A stretch of 64,000 nt of DNA from Propionivibrio sp. (lineage in GTDB: Bacteria; Pseudomonadota; Gammaproteobacteria; Burkholderiales; Rhodocyclaceae), in contig JADJLB010000010.1 of the NCBI GenBank assembly GCA_016705685.1, forward strand, positions 526,501 to 590,500. The letters are read 5' to 3'. Each line of letters starts with the position of its first letter. The stretch's first letter is position 1. Made by a program: the position numbers and the translations under genes. Of the stretch, positions 25,681 to 34,527 are shown in pieces. The notes under the pieces are model-generated. The model did no database searches. It saw only the letters and a program-made list of their open reading frames with translations, and was not told the origin of the DNA.

Positions 25681-26868
25681 TTGAAACGACGTGACTTCCT
25701 CGCCGCTTCGGCAGTACTCGCGCTGCTTGCGTCGCCCCCAGCAAACGCTGCAAAAAAGGCGATAAGGAAAAACCATCCGCCCAAACCGTCTGCCAGGAAA
25801 CCGACCAGAAAAAAGGCAGCGGACGCATCGCAGACGACGGCAGCGGAGGAAACCCGCAACGTCATCAGCCTGCCGGACGAACCGCTGGCGCATTGGCGCG
25901 CCTATGACATCCGTTCAACCATCGCGCTCAGGCAAATCAACGGAAAAGCGCGCCTCTGGATACCGCTGGCCCAATACAAGGACACGGCATGGGAACGCTC
26001 TCTGGGTCACAACTGGCAGGGTAACTTTGAAAACGCCGGCATCTATCGCGACCCGGTGGCGGAAATGGAGGTTTTCTACGCCGATTGGCCGGAGGGCACA
26101 GTAAACCCTCAACTGCAGATCGTCAGCCAGATTGCCACGCAAGACCGGCATTTTGACATTACCCGCCGTGGTGCAGTCGCTGAACGCACTGAAGTGCTTC
26201 GCCGCTGCCTCCAATCCACCAGCCTCGTCCCCACCGACGGAATTGTTCGCCACACCGCCGAACGGGCGATTGGCCGGGTCAGGGATCCGGTCGCGCAAGG
26301 CAAGGCCATCTACGATTGGGTCGTCGATAATGTCAGCTTCGACCCGCAGATGAAGGGCGTCGGCAACGTCAATATCGGCCGCATGCTTGAAAGCGGCAAC
26401 CTGAACGGTCGCAGCGCGGATATAGCCCTGCTCTTTGTCGGCATGTGCCGCTCCATCGGCATTCCGGCGCGCCCGGTATTCGGATTGCGCATGGATAGCT
26501 CGCGCTTGTTCGGCAGCCTCGGCACCAGCGGCAACCTGAGCACGGACCAACACTGCCGGGCCGAGTTTTACACGCCAGGCTATGGCTGGATTCCGGTCGA
26601 GCCTTCCGATGTCAGCAAGGCCATTCGTGATGAACATCTAATCATCGGCGATCCCAAACTGACGGTTTTGAAGAAGCTGCTATTCGGTTTCTGGGAGATG
26701 AACTGGATCAGCTTCAACGTCGCGCAGGACGTGAGCCTGCGCGGTTCGACCGGACAAACACTGCCCTTCTTGATCTACCCCGTGGTTGAAACCGCTGGCG
26801 GCCGTTTCAACAGCCTGGACAGCAGCCATTTCAGCTACAGCATAAACGCCAGCCGCACCGATATCTGA
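25681..26868 (+). CDS. Exported transglutaminase-fold protein with Ser in the Cys position
   Basis: 395-residue protein with a Tat-like signal (LKRRDFLAASAVLALLASPPANA), then a Lys/Pro-rich linker and a transglutaminase-core domain. In the block where the family has a catalytic Cys (usually GxCAD followed by a hydrophobic helix) this protein reads NGRSADIALLFVGMCRSIGIPAR, so Ser replaces Cys. The His (TDQHCRAEFY) and Asp (VEPSD) blocks look retained. A TTG start at 25681 is chosen because AGGAGAG lies just upstream and it begins the Tat motif; a frame opening at 25606 lacks an SD and would bury the signal. The gene follows phoH2 by 93 bp. Likely periplasmic, function unknown. Confidence 0.8.
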   Translation: MKRRDFLAASAVLALLASPPANAAKKAIRKNHPPKPSARKPTRKKAADASQTTAAEETRNVISLPDEPLAHWRAYDIRSTIALRQINGKARLWIPLAQYKDTAWERSLGHNWQGNFENAGIYRDPVAEMEVFYADWPEGTVNPQLQIVSQIATQDRHFDITRRGAVAERTEVLRRCLQSTSLVPTDGIVRHTAERAIGRVRDPVAQGKAIYDWVVDNVSFDPQMKGVGNVNIGRMLESGNLNGRSADIALLFVGMCRSIGIPARPVFGLRMDSSRLFGSLGTSGNLSTDQHCRAEFYTPGYGWIPVEPSDVSKAIRDEHLIIGDPKLTVLKKLLFGFWEMNWISFNVAQDVSLRGSTGQTLPFLIYPVVETAGGRFNSLDSSHFSYSINASRTDI

Positions 26869-26877
26869 ATAGGCGTT

Positions 26878-28281
26878 CTAGTAAGATCCGGGGCTGGCGA
26901 AATTCTCGAAACGCGTGTACTCACCGACAAAGGTCAGGCGGACCATGCCGATCGGACCATTTCGCTGCTTGCCGATGATGATTTCGGCACTCCCTTTATC
27001 CGGCGTATCCTGGTTGTAAACTTCGTCGCGGTAGATAAACAGAATCACGTCGGCGTCCTGCTCGATGGCGCCGGACTCACGCAGATCAGACATCACCGGA
27101 CGCTTGTTCGGGCGCTGCTCAAGCGAGCGGTTAAGCTGCGACAGCGCGATCACCGGCACATTCAATTCCTTGGCCAGACTCTTCAGCGAGCGTGAGATTT
27201 CGGAAATCTCGGTCGCCCTGTTTTCGCCCTGCCCCGATACCGACATCAATTGCAGGTAATCGATGATGATCAGGCCAAGCTTGCCGCACTGCCGGTGAAG
27301 GCGGCGCGCACGCGCACGCAGATCGATTGGGTTGAGTGCCGCGGTCTCGTCGATGTAGAGTGGCGCTTCGTGCATTTTGCCCAAGGCAAAGGATAGCCGC
27401 GACCACTCGTCGTCATTGAGACGACCTGTGCGCACGCGCTGCGCATCGAGCCGGCCGACCGAGGAAAGCATACGCATCGCCAACTGGGTGCCGCCCATCT
27501 CCATCGAGAAAACGGCAACCGGCAAACCGACTTCAATCGCCACATGCTCGGCCATATTCAGGGCCAACGAGGTTTTACCCATCGACGGACGACCGGCGAT
27601 TATCAACAGGTCGCCCGCCTGCAAACCGGACGTTTTCAAATCGAGGTCGTGGTAGCCGGTCGGCACGCCGGTGATATCCGAAGGATTATCCCGATCATGC
27701 AACTCCTGAATCCGTTCGACCACCTGCGTGAGCAGTGGATTGATGTGCTGAAAGCCGGTCTGATGGCGGAAACCGCCTTCGGCAATGGCGAAAACCCGGG
27801 CTTCGGCCTCATCGAGTAATTGCTTCGGGTCGCGGCCCAGCGGGTTGAGTGCGCTTCCAGCGATCTCGTCGCCGGCCGTGACCAACTGGCGAAGCACCGC
27901 CCGTTCACGAACGATTTCGGCGTAACGCCGGATATTCGAAGCCGACGGCGTATTGGCGGCCAGTTCTCCGAGGTAGGCCAAACCGCCGGTGTCATCGCCT
28001 TCGCCGGCCTGATCGAGGCTTTCGGCAACCGTCACTACATCGACGGGCTTGTTACGTTCCAGCAGCTTGCGAATTTGTCGGTAAATCCGCTTGTGTTCGT
28101 CACGATAGAAATCGCCCTCTCCGACCAGGTCGGCAATCTTGTCGAACGCCGCGTTATCGAGCAATAACCCGCCAAGCACCGATTGTTCCGCCTCAATCGA
28201 GTGCGGGGGGATGCGCAGATGGGTTATCGCCGGATCGATCGACGCGTTCTGCGGAAAGGCTGAATTTGACGATTTGGCCAT
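26878..28281 (-). CDS. dnaB: Replicative DNA helicase
   Basis: Hexameric helicase of the replication fork, 467 residues. The N-terminal DnaB domain begins LRIPPHSIEAEQSVLGGLLLDN; the RecA-like motor has Walker A AGRPSMGKTSLALNMAEH and the block LIIIDYLQLMS, and it ends in KQRNGPIGMVRLTFVGEYTRFENF. I start it at the ATG at 28281 (GGAATCC upstream) rather than at an in-frame TTG at 28314. It is the last gene of the rpsF-priB-rpsR-rplI-dnaB run, a classical betaproteobacterial arrangement, and lies tail-to-tail with the transglutaminase-like gene. Confidence 0.97.
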   Translation of the reverse strand: MAKSSNSAFPQNASIDPAITHLRIPPHSIEAEQSVLGGLLLDNAAFDKIADLVGEGDFYRDEHKRIYRQIRKLLERNKPVDVVTVAESLDQAGEGDDTGGLAYLGELAANTPSASNIRRYAEIVRERAVLRQLVTAGDEIAGSALNPLGRDPKQLLDEAEARVFAIAEGGFRHQTGFQHINPLLTQVVERIQELHDRDNPSDITGVPTGYHDLDLKTSGLQAGDLLIIAGRPSMGKTSLALNMAEHVAIEVGLPVAVFSMEMGGTQLAMRMLSSVGRLDAQRVRTGRLNDDEWSRLSFALGKMHEAPLYIDETAALNPIDLRARARRLHRQCGKLGLIIIDYLQLMSVSGQGENRATEISEISRSLKSLAKELNVPVIALSQLNRSLEQRPNKRPVMSDLRESGAIEQDADVILFIYRDEVYNQDTPDKGSAEIIIGKQRNGPIGMVRLTFVGEYTRFENFASPGSY

Positions 28282-28363
28282 AAAGGATTCCGGTGCGAAA
28301 AGCGTGACGAGCAAGGGTGTGAGTTTACTCCGGGCGACACCTGTCGTGGCATCTCAAAACAAG

Positions 28364-28389
28364 AAAGCCTTGCACCAGGGCAAGGCTTT
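28364..28389 (-). terminator. Hairpin between rplI and dnaB
   Basis: 10-bp perfect stem (AAAGCCTTGC, 28364-28373, with GCAAGGCTTT, 28380-28389), 6-nt loop. On the minus strand the downstream T tract is interrupted (CTTGTTTTG), so it probably attenuates rather than stops read-through from the ribosomal genes into dnaB. Confidence 0.6.
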
Positions 28390-28421
28390 TTCGGCGGCAG
28401 ACAGCGGGCCGTGCTTCTCTT

Positions 28422-28871
28422 TTACTGCTCTCCGACCACGACGACTTTGATGCTCGCCAACACCTCGGTATGCAGTGATATTTCCAGCGCTGTCTCGCCC
28501 ACCGCCTTGATCGGGCCCATCGGCATGCGAATATCCGACCGCTCGATATCATAACCAAGTGCCTTCAGGCCATCGGCCACATCATGATTGCTCACCGAAC
28601 CGAAGAGTCGACCATCGACGCCGGCCTTGCGTGCAACCGTAACCAATACACCTTCCAGCTTTTCGGCAAATGCTTGAGCGGCAACAAGTTTTTCAGCGGC
28701 AATCTTCTCAAGCTCAGCGCGCCGGACTTCGAACTCTTTCATCACCAGCGGGGTGGCACGCTTGGCCTTGCCTTGTGGAATCAGGAAATTGCGGGCGTAG
28801 CCGTCCTTGACCTTGACCAGATCGCCGAGGTTGCCGAGGTTGACGACCTTTTCCATCAGAATTATTTGCAT
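28422..28871 (-). CDS. rplI: 50S ribosomal protein bL9
   Basis: 149-residue large-subunit protein. The N-terminal RNA-binding domain is [36 protein letters not shown], followed by the long connecting helix ([22 protein letters not shown]) and the C-terminal domain ([18 protein letters not shown]). Exactly the family length. The gene follows rpsR by 14 bp and precedes a hairpin that separates it from dnaB. Confidence 0.98.
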   Translation of the reverse strand: MQIILMEKVVNLGNLGDLVKVKDGYARNFLIPQGKAKRATPLVMKEFEVRRAELEKIAAEKLVAAQAFAEKLEGVLVTVARKAGVDGRLFGSVSNHDVADGLKALGYDIERSDIRMPMGPIKAVGETALEISLHTEVLASIKVVVVGEQ

Positions 28872-28885
28872 CGCCGGTTCCTCGA

Positions 28886-29161
28886 TTATTGGTGGTTATC
28901 TGAATAGGGCAGTAACGCCAGAAACCGCGCCCGCTTGATGGCCACCGATAACAGTCGCTGGTATCCCGCCTTAGTGCCCGTCAGGCGTGCCGGCATGATC
29001 TTGGCATTCTCGGCGATGTACTCCTTGAACAGGTCGACATCCTTGTAATCGATGCCGTCCATCTTCTCGAGACTGAAGCGGCAAAACTTGCGGCGCTTGA
29101 ACAACCCGCTACCACGTTTTTTGACGTTCTTGTCATCTTTTTTCTTGAAAAACCTACCCAT
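28886..29161 (-). CDS. rpsR: 30S ribosomal protein bS18
   Basis: 91-residue small-subunit protein; binds with bS6 in the 30S platform. The core matches the family: [37 protein letters not shown] and [11 protein letters not shown]. The ATG at 29161 is preceded by AAGGA at 7 nt. A second ATG six bases upstream is too close to that SD. It overlaps the end of priB by 8 bp, so the two are translated in coupling. Confidence 0.97.
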   Translation of the reverse strand: MGRFFKKKDDKNVKKRGSGLFKRRKFCRFSLEKMDGIDYKDVDLFKEYIAENAKIMPARLTGTKAGYQRLLSVAIKRARFLALLPYSDNHQ

Positions 29162-29480
29162 TTTCATTTCCTTCGACAAATTCAATCGTGATCACATGTA
29201 ATCTCAGCTGTTTGCTGTTCCGGCTACTGGCGGCCATGAAGCCCGTCAAGTGAACCATCGCTCCCGGAGTCGCTGCCTGCAGCCACTTGGCTGCATCACC
29301 CAGACCGATGGCCCGAATCTCACACTCAACCCGCCTTGGCCTGTCCGCCTCGATCTGATCCGACTGGTGCCTGACAACGCATTCCGTAACCGGAACGGAG
29401 GCCGGAGTGTACCGTAGCGCCTTGCGCTCGATCAGGATTCCAGTGAGTTCGACGCGGTTCAGCTGCGCCTCAACATTCAG
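29154..29480 (-). CDS. priB: Primosomal replication protein N, probable CTG start
   Basis: Found by reading the gap between rpsF and rpsR. The frame encodes 108 residues beginning (as Met) [30 protein letters not shown], then [32 protein letters not shown], an OB-fold single-strand-binding protein of the PriB family that helps restart stalled forks. No ATG, GTG or TTG lies at its 5' end. An in-frame TGA lies two codons upstream of a CTG whose bases overlap the rpsF stop (CTGA). That CTG gives the typical PriB start MNV. Its stop lies inside the start of rpsR. Position and sequence make the gene secure; the CTG start is inference. Confidence 0.9.
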   Translation of the reverse strand: MNVEAQLNRVELTGILIERKALRYTPASVPVTECVVRHQSDQIEADRPRRVECEIRAIGLGDAAKWLQAATPGAMVHLTGFMAASSRNSKQLRLHVITIEFVEGNENG

Positions 29481-29869
29481 TCAATCGACTCGGCTTCGAC
29501 TGCGGCTTCCACTGCAACCCCATCGCGTGCTTCCATCATCGACTTGGATTTCTCTTCCTTCATCATCGGCGACGGTGTCGTCACGGCTTTCTTCATCTTG
29601 ATGGTGAGATGACGCAGAACGGCATCGTTGAATTTGAAGCCATGTTCAAGTTCGGCCAGCGCTTCGCCATTGCATTCAATGTTCATCAGAACATAGTGGG
29701 CCTTGTGCAATTTCTGGATCGGGTAAGCCAGCTGACGGCGCCCCCAGTCTTCAAGGCGGTGAATCTGGCCGCCGTGCGTGGCCACCAGGGCCTTGTAACG
29801 CTCGACCATGGCCGGAACCTGCTCGCTCTGGTCCGGATGGACGATAAAAACGATTTCATAATGGCGCAT
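29477..29869 (-). CDS. rpsF: 30S ribosomal protein bS6
   Basis: 130-residue small-subunit protein. The family core is [48 protein letters not shown] and [17 protein letters not shown]. The acidic and Ala/Glu-rich C-terminal tail is a usual feature of proteobacterial bS6. AAGGAG 6 nt before the ATG at 29869 sets the start. First gene of the ribosomal/primosome operon. The roughly 277 bp upstream, to the end of the propionyl-CoA synthetase gene, hold no other gene and should contain the promoter. Confidence 0.98.
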   Translation of the reverse strand: MRHYEIVFIVHPDQSEQVPAMVERYKALVATHGGQIHRLEDWGRRQLAYPIQKLHKAHYVLMNIECNGEALAELEHGFKFNDAVLRHLTIKMKKAVTTPSPMMKEEKSKSMMEARDGVAVEAAVEAESID

Positions 29870-30146
29870 GAACACTCCTTATGGTTAAAGCCCCCCTTCA
29901 TGCGATAGGTGGGGCAAGGTGGAAAAGCCGGCTATTATAGCTGACTTATTGCTTGAGGATCAATGCCATTCGCCGTGACGCGTGCGCGCGCAAACGATGG
30001 GCCGCAGCGCCCGATCCGGACGAGACACCTCCGGCGAACCCCGCGCAACCGACGGCATTGCTGCGAAAAAAACTCTCCCGTCGAATCGAGTGCATGACAT
30101 AGTCGGCACACTCGACTCTTGGGAGAGTCGGCTTACCCGCCCTATA

Positions 30147-32048
30147 TCAGGCCGGCTTGCTCGCCAGCGCCAGCTGGAGCTGTTCAAGCGCCGCCGGATC
30201 CTCAATGGTCGTCAGATCGCCCGGATCACGTCCTTCTGCCAGCGCCTGGATGGAACGACGCAACAGCTTGCCGGATCGGGTTTTCGGCAACACACTCAAA
30301 AAGTGCACCCGGCTCGGGCGTGCAATGGCGCCCAGGCTGTCGTCCACCTGCTTCATCACCGCTTTTTCAAGCGCGGCGCGAAGCTCCGGCGTGGCGATCG
30401 AAGCGGCATCCTTGACCACGGCAAAGGCCATCGGCATCTGGCCCTTCAACTGATCGGCGACGCCAACCACAGCCACTTCGGCAATCGCGGGATGGCCCTG
30501 GATCGACTCTTCGATTTCGCGCGTTCCAAGGCGATGGCCCGCGACGTTGATGACATCGTCGGTACGGCCAAGGATGTAGTGATATCCGTCTTTGTCCTTG
30601 ATGCCCCAGTCGAACGAGGAATAGACCTGCGGCTCCCTGAACAAGGTGAAGTAGGTTGAAACGAAGCGGGCATCGTCGCCCCAAACTGTCGAAAGACAAC
30701 CCGGTGGCAGTGGCGGCACAATGGCCACAATACCCTTTTCATCCGGATCGCAGATGGTGCCGTCCTCGCGGAAAATCTTGAGGTTGTATCCATAGACCGG
30801 GAAACTGGGCGTCCCGAAACGGATTTCGGTTTTCTCGACACCTGGCATCGCAGAGAGGATCGGCCAGCCGGTTTCGGTCTGCCAGTAATTGTCGATCACC
30901 GGCAAGCCGAGTTCGCCCATGATCCACTCGTGGGTAGGCTGGTCGAGTGGTTCACCGGCCAGGAACAGGTGCTTCAGCGAAGACAGGTCATACTTGTGCA
31001 TGTACGAGCTGTCATGCTTCTTCAGGACGCGAGCCGCAGTCGGCGCCGAGAACATGACATTGACCTTGTACTTCTCGACAATCTTCCACCAGATGCCTGG
31101 ATCGGGACGCAGCGGAGTTCCCTCGTACATAATGGTACACATGCCGGCAATCAGCGGCCCATAAACGATGTACGAGTGGCCAACGACCCAGCCGATATCG
31201 GAAGTCGAAAAATAGGTCTCGCCCTCCTTACCGCAGTAGATGTTCTTAATCGACGAGGCCAGGGCCACAGCATAGCCGCCAGTATCGCGCTGCACACCCT
31301 TCGGCTTGCCGGTGGTGCCGGAGGTATAAAGAATGTAGGAAGGCTCGGACGACTCCAGCCAGGTGATCGGCACTTCGGCGTCCATGAATTTCGCGCGTAA
31401 GGTCGCATAATCGACATCGCGCCCTTCGACTTTGTTGAACCCTTTGTCGAGGCCACGATCAACCATCAACACCTTGGCCGGCTTGTGTTCTGCGAGTGAT
31501 ATGGCTTCATCCAGAAGATGCTTGTATGGAACCGCCTTGCCAGCACGCATGCCAGCATCCGAGGAGACGATCAGCTTTGGCGTGGCATCGTCGATACGTG
31601 TGGCTAACGATCCGGAAGCAAAACCTCCGAAAACGACCGAGTGAATAGCACCGATACGGGTGCAGGCCAGCATGGCGAATGTGGCCTCGGCGATCATCGG
31701 CATGTAGATCAGAACGCGGTCGCCCTTGCCAACGCCAAGGCTCTGCATAACGGCCGCCGTGCGCATGACTTCCTTTTTCAGATCGGCGAAGGAATACACA
31801 ACTTCCTGGTCGGTTTCCGTCGAGATAAAAACCAGCGCACGGTCATTCGGACGCTTGGCCGCATGACGATCAACAGCGTTGTAGCATATATTTGTGAGGC
31901 CACCGACAAACCATTTGGCAAATGGGGGCCTGGAAAAATCAAGCGTCTTCGTAAAAGGCTGGTGCCAGTCGATCAGCTTGGCCTCTTCCGCCCAGAAAAC
32001 ATCCGGGTTGTCGATGGATTGTTTGTGAAATTCCTTGATTGTCGTCAT
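30147..32048 (-). CDS. prpE: Propionyl-CoA synthetase (acetyl-CoA synthetase family)
   Basis: AMP-forming synthetase of 633 residues that makes propionyl-CoA (or acetyl-CoA) from the acid, ATP and CoA. Motifs: SVVFGGFASGSLATRIDDA, P-loop TSGTTGKPKG, NYWQTETGWPIL (the W/E/T signature as in PrpE), GRTDDVINVAGHRLGTREIEE and the C-terminal catalytic Lys in KTRSGKLLRR. Length is nearer PrpE (about 628) than Acs (about 652). AAAGGAAAA before the ATG at 32048 decides the start. Upstream on the same strand are a degenerate signalling protein and an AcuI-type reductase, so a propionate/acrylate role fits; acetate use cannot be excluded. Confidence 0.9.
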   Translation of the reverse strand: MTTIKEFHKQSIDNPDVFWAEEAKLIDWHQPFTKTLDFSRPPFAKWFVGGLTNICYNAVDRHAAKRPNDRALVFISTETDQEVVYSFADLKKEVMRTAAVMQSLGVGKGDRVLIYMPMIAEATFAMLACTRIGAIHSVVFGGFASGSLATRIDDATPKLIVSSDAGMRAGKAVPYKHLLDEAISLAEHKPAKVLMVDRGLDKGFNKVEGRDVDYATLRAKFMDAEVPITWLESSEPSYILYTSGTTGKPKGVQRDTGGYAVALASSIKNIYCGKEGETYFSTSDIGWVVGHSYIVYGPLIAGMCTIMYEGTPLRPDPGIWWKIVEKYKVNVMFSAPTAARVLKKHDSSYMHKYDLSSLKHLFLAGEPLDQPTHEWIMGELGLPVIDNYWQTETGWPILSAMPGVEKTEIRFGTPSFPVYGYNLKIFREDGTICDPDEKGIVAIVPPLPPGCLSTVWGDDARFVSTYFTLFREPQVYSSFDWGIKDKDGYHYILGRTDDVINVAGHRLGTREIEESIQGHPAIAEVAVVGVADQLKGQMPMAFAVVKDAASIATPELRAALEKAVMKQVDDSLGAIARPSRVHFLSVLPKTRSGKLLRRSIQALAEGRDPGDLTTIEDPAALEQLQLALASKPA

Positions 32049-32093
32049 AAATTTTCCTTTTTGCTGATACTGCACTACCTGCACTAATGGTTA

Positions 32094-33236
32094 CTAATCC
32101 TGCCCGACGTCTTGTCCCTTCTGCGCCGGGTCAAGCAAGCACTTCTCGATATCTGCCATGGGCAGACCCAACTTCAACTCCCGTTCCAACAAATTCAACA
32201 AAGGCAGCACCTGACTGCCCAGTACGTTCAGGTGCGGCATAACCTCGCTCTCATTACCGGCCCTGATCAGGGCAATGGCATCCTCTAGCCGCGGCACTGG
32301 CGCTTCCGACATCGGCTGCACTTTACAGGCGATGACCCGGTTGCCACCAGACTGTTGCGCCAACTTCAGACGCGCGCCGGCAAGTTCGACCAGCGCGCCC
32401 GCTGAAGTCACCCCATCTACCGGGGAATTGCTGACACCGACACTGACCGATAAGTTCAACCGCTGCCCATGCACCGCGATATTTGCCACCCGTATGGCTT
32501 CGCGCAAACGATTGCCGAAAGACTCGCAGGCGGGAAAAGGCGTTCCCGGCGAAATGACCACCAGCCGGCTTCCGGAAAAATGTCCCAGACTGTCTTCCTT
32601 GCGCACCTTGCTAATCAGCATGGCGATAAAACGTTGCTGCAACTGATTCAGCACATCGACGCCATGCTCTTCGCGTATGGCGCCTACGTCATCGAAACCC
32701 ATGACGATGGCGCTAACCTCGCTGTTATGCCGCATGGCATGCGACATCGCCTGAGCCGCCTGCAGCTCGACGTATTTTCGCGTGAACAGCCCCGTCTCCG
32801 GATTCTGGACATGCTGTTCAAGGTTTTCCTTGAGTTGATTCTGCGCTTCGGAAAGCTTGAGCAACGAATCGATCCGTCCCAACAATTCCGTTCCACCGGT
32901 GCTGCGGCTGATGAAGTCCGACGCGCCGTGGGATTTGGCGCGTGCCAGCACCTCATCGTTGTCGCCTGAAATCATCAGCATCGGCATTTGGGCCAGCCGC
33001 GGCAACCGTGAAGAACGCACGCGAACCAGCAAGCCGTCGCCATCGAGCACCGGCAGTGAAAGCGAACAGATCACCAACTGAATCGATTGATCCAGAACCA
33101 GGACCTGCCAGGCGGCTTCACCGTTCGATTCCTCGCGAAAATCGTAGCTATCGCGAATATGCTTGATGATCATCGCGCGCACCATACGCGACTCATCAAC
33201 AATCAGCACTCGGGGCAACTGGGTCACATGATTCAT
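32094..33236 (-). CDS. Degenerate receiver-GGDEF signalling protein
   Basis: 380 residues: receiver-like domain (about 8-130), diguanylate-cyclase-like domain (about 145-305) and a C-terminal helical tail of some 75 residues. The receiver keeps Asp14 (VLIVDES) but has Ser58 where the phospho-Asp belongs (VICSLSLPVLDG), and the usual FxxKP is FISRS. The GGDEF position reads FSGSRLVVISPG. Both output and input sites are therefore lost, and the protein is more likely a binding or scaffold component than an enzyme. It sits between the reductase and propionyl-CoA synthetase genes, 45 and 57 bp away, suggesting one transcript. Confidence 0.85.
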   Translation of the reverse strand: MNHVTQLPRVLIVDESRMVRAMIIKHIRDSYDFREESNGEAAWQVLVLDQSIQLVICSLSLPVLDGDGLLVRVRSSRLPRLAQMPMLMISGDNDEVLARAKSHGASDFISRSTGGTELLGRIDSLLKLSEAQNQLKENLEQHVQNPETGLFTRKYVELQAAQAMSHAMRHNSEVSAIVMGFDDVGAIREEHGVDVLNQLQQRFIAMLISKVRKEDSLGHFSGSRLVVISPGTPFPACESFGNRLREAIRVANIAVHGQRLNLSVSVGVSNSPVDGVTSAGALVELAGARLKLAQQSGGNRVIACKVQPMSEAPVPRLEDAIALIRAGNESEVMPHLNVLGSQVLPLLNLLERELKLGLPMADIEKCLLDPAQKGQDVGQD

Positions 33237-33293
33237 TCTTGACTCAGTCCGTAGTGGGCCGGAACGATATCACGCTGCATGCCACGACGCCAA

Positions 33294-34289
33294 CTAGGCA
33301 CCAGCCACATCAACAACAACACGGCCGCGCGCCTTGCCTTTCAGAAAGCTGTCAAACACGCCCGGCAATTCATCGAAACGTACACGGTGGGTCATTTCCA
33401 GCAAGTGTCGAGGTCGCAGGTCATCACCCAAACGTTTCCAGACGCGACTGCGGTAAGGCTCGCCAATATAGCCGGAATCGATGCCCAGCAAGCTGACGCC
33501 GCGCAATATGAAGGGCATGACGGATGAATTGAACGAGCCACTGGCCGCCATACCGATACTGGCAATCGTTCCGCCCTGCTTCATCGTGCTGGCTATCCAC
33601 GCCAGCACATCGCCGCCCAGATTATCCACCGCGCCAGCCCACAGCGTCTTGTCGAGCGGGCGGATACGCGACAGGTCGAGCGCAGGTCGGTACATGACAT
33701 CAGCAGCACCCAAGCGCTTGAGGTAATCAAATTCGGCTTCCTTGCCTGTTAATGCAGTCACCTTATAGCCCAGTTTGGCCAGCATATCGACGGCCAAACC
33801 GCCCACTCCCCCAGTCGCCCCATTGACGATGACCGGCCCCTTGGCTGGGGTAAGGCCGTTTTCCTCCATCCGAACAATCCCCAAAGCCGCCGTAAAGCCC
33901 GCCGTACCCAGGGACATCGCTTCGAGCAGCGTAAGGCCCGCAGGCAAGGGAAACACCCAGTCCGCGGGAATGCGGGCGTACTCGGCGTATCCGCCGTGGT
34001 GCGCAACGCCAATGTCGAAACTTGTCGCAATCACCGGATCGCCGGGACTGAAACGCGAATCGGTACTGCCCACGACAGTCCCGGACAGATCGATACCGCC
34101 GACGCAGGGGAAACGACGAATGATTCGCCCGGCACCGGTCGCGGCCAAAGCATCCTTGAAATTGACGCTGGAATAAGCGACCTTGATCGTCACCGCGCCG
34201 GCATCCAGCTGGTTTTCGTCCATGACGACGAAATCCGCCCGCGTCTTTCCATCAACTTCATTGATCTGATAAGCCTTGAAGGGCTCCAT
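33294..34289 (-). CDS. Acrylyl-CoA reductase-like MDR oxidoreductase (AcuI/YhdH family)
   Basis: 331-residue medium-chain dehydrogenase/reductase without the catalytic zinc ligands of alcohol dehydrogenases. Family features: VAYSSVNFKDALAATG, VGGIDLSGTVV, and the NADP-binding motif NGATGGVGGLAVDMLAKLGY. AcuI-type members reduce acryloyl-CoA to propionyl-CoA. AAGGAG 7 nt before the ATG at 34289 chooses the start over an upstream in-frame codon. With propionyl-CoA synthetase downstream, both enzymes meet at propionyl-CoA. The substrate is inferred from family and context. Confidence 0.88.
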   Translation of the reverse strand: MEPFKAYQINEVDGKTRADFVVMDENQLDAGAVTIKVAYSSVNFKDALAATGAGRIIRRFPCVGGIDLSGTVVGSTDSRFSPGDPVIATSFDIGVAHHGGYAEYARIPADWVFPLPAGLTLLEAMSLGTAGFTAALGIVRMEENGLTPAKGPVIVNGATGGVGGLAVDMLAKLGYKVTALTGKEAEFDYLKRLGAADVMYRPALDLSRIRPLDKTLWAGAVDNLGGDVLAWIASTMKQGGTIASIGMAASGSFNSSVMPFILRGVSLLGIDSGYIGEPYRSRVWKRLGDDLRPRHLLEMTHRVRFDELPGVFDSFLKGKARGRVVVDVAGA

Positions 34290-34527
34290 GAACACTCCTT
34301 GCCGAGATTGCAATTAGCCGAGGCCGCGGCCCAATTGGGTGTCGCCAATGCACATCCGGCGATTATAAGCATAAAACCATTTCACCAGCACCCCTAGCGT
34401 TAGCCGACATCAGAATTACAAAGACACTATTAATCATGTGGTTACGCCGATACTCCCGGAAAATGCCGTCGGCGGACGCTATCACAAGGGTTTACAGACG
34501 ACATTTTTTCTTTTAGATTGCCGACCC

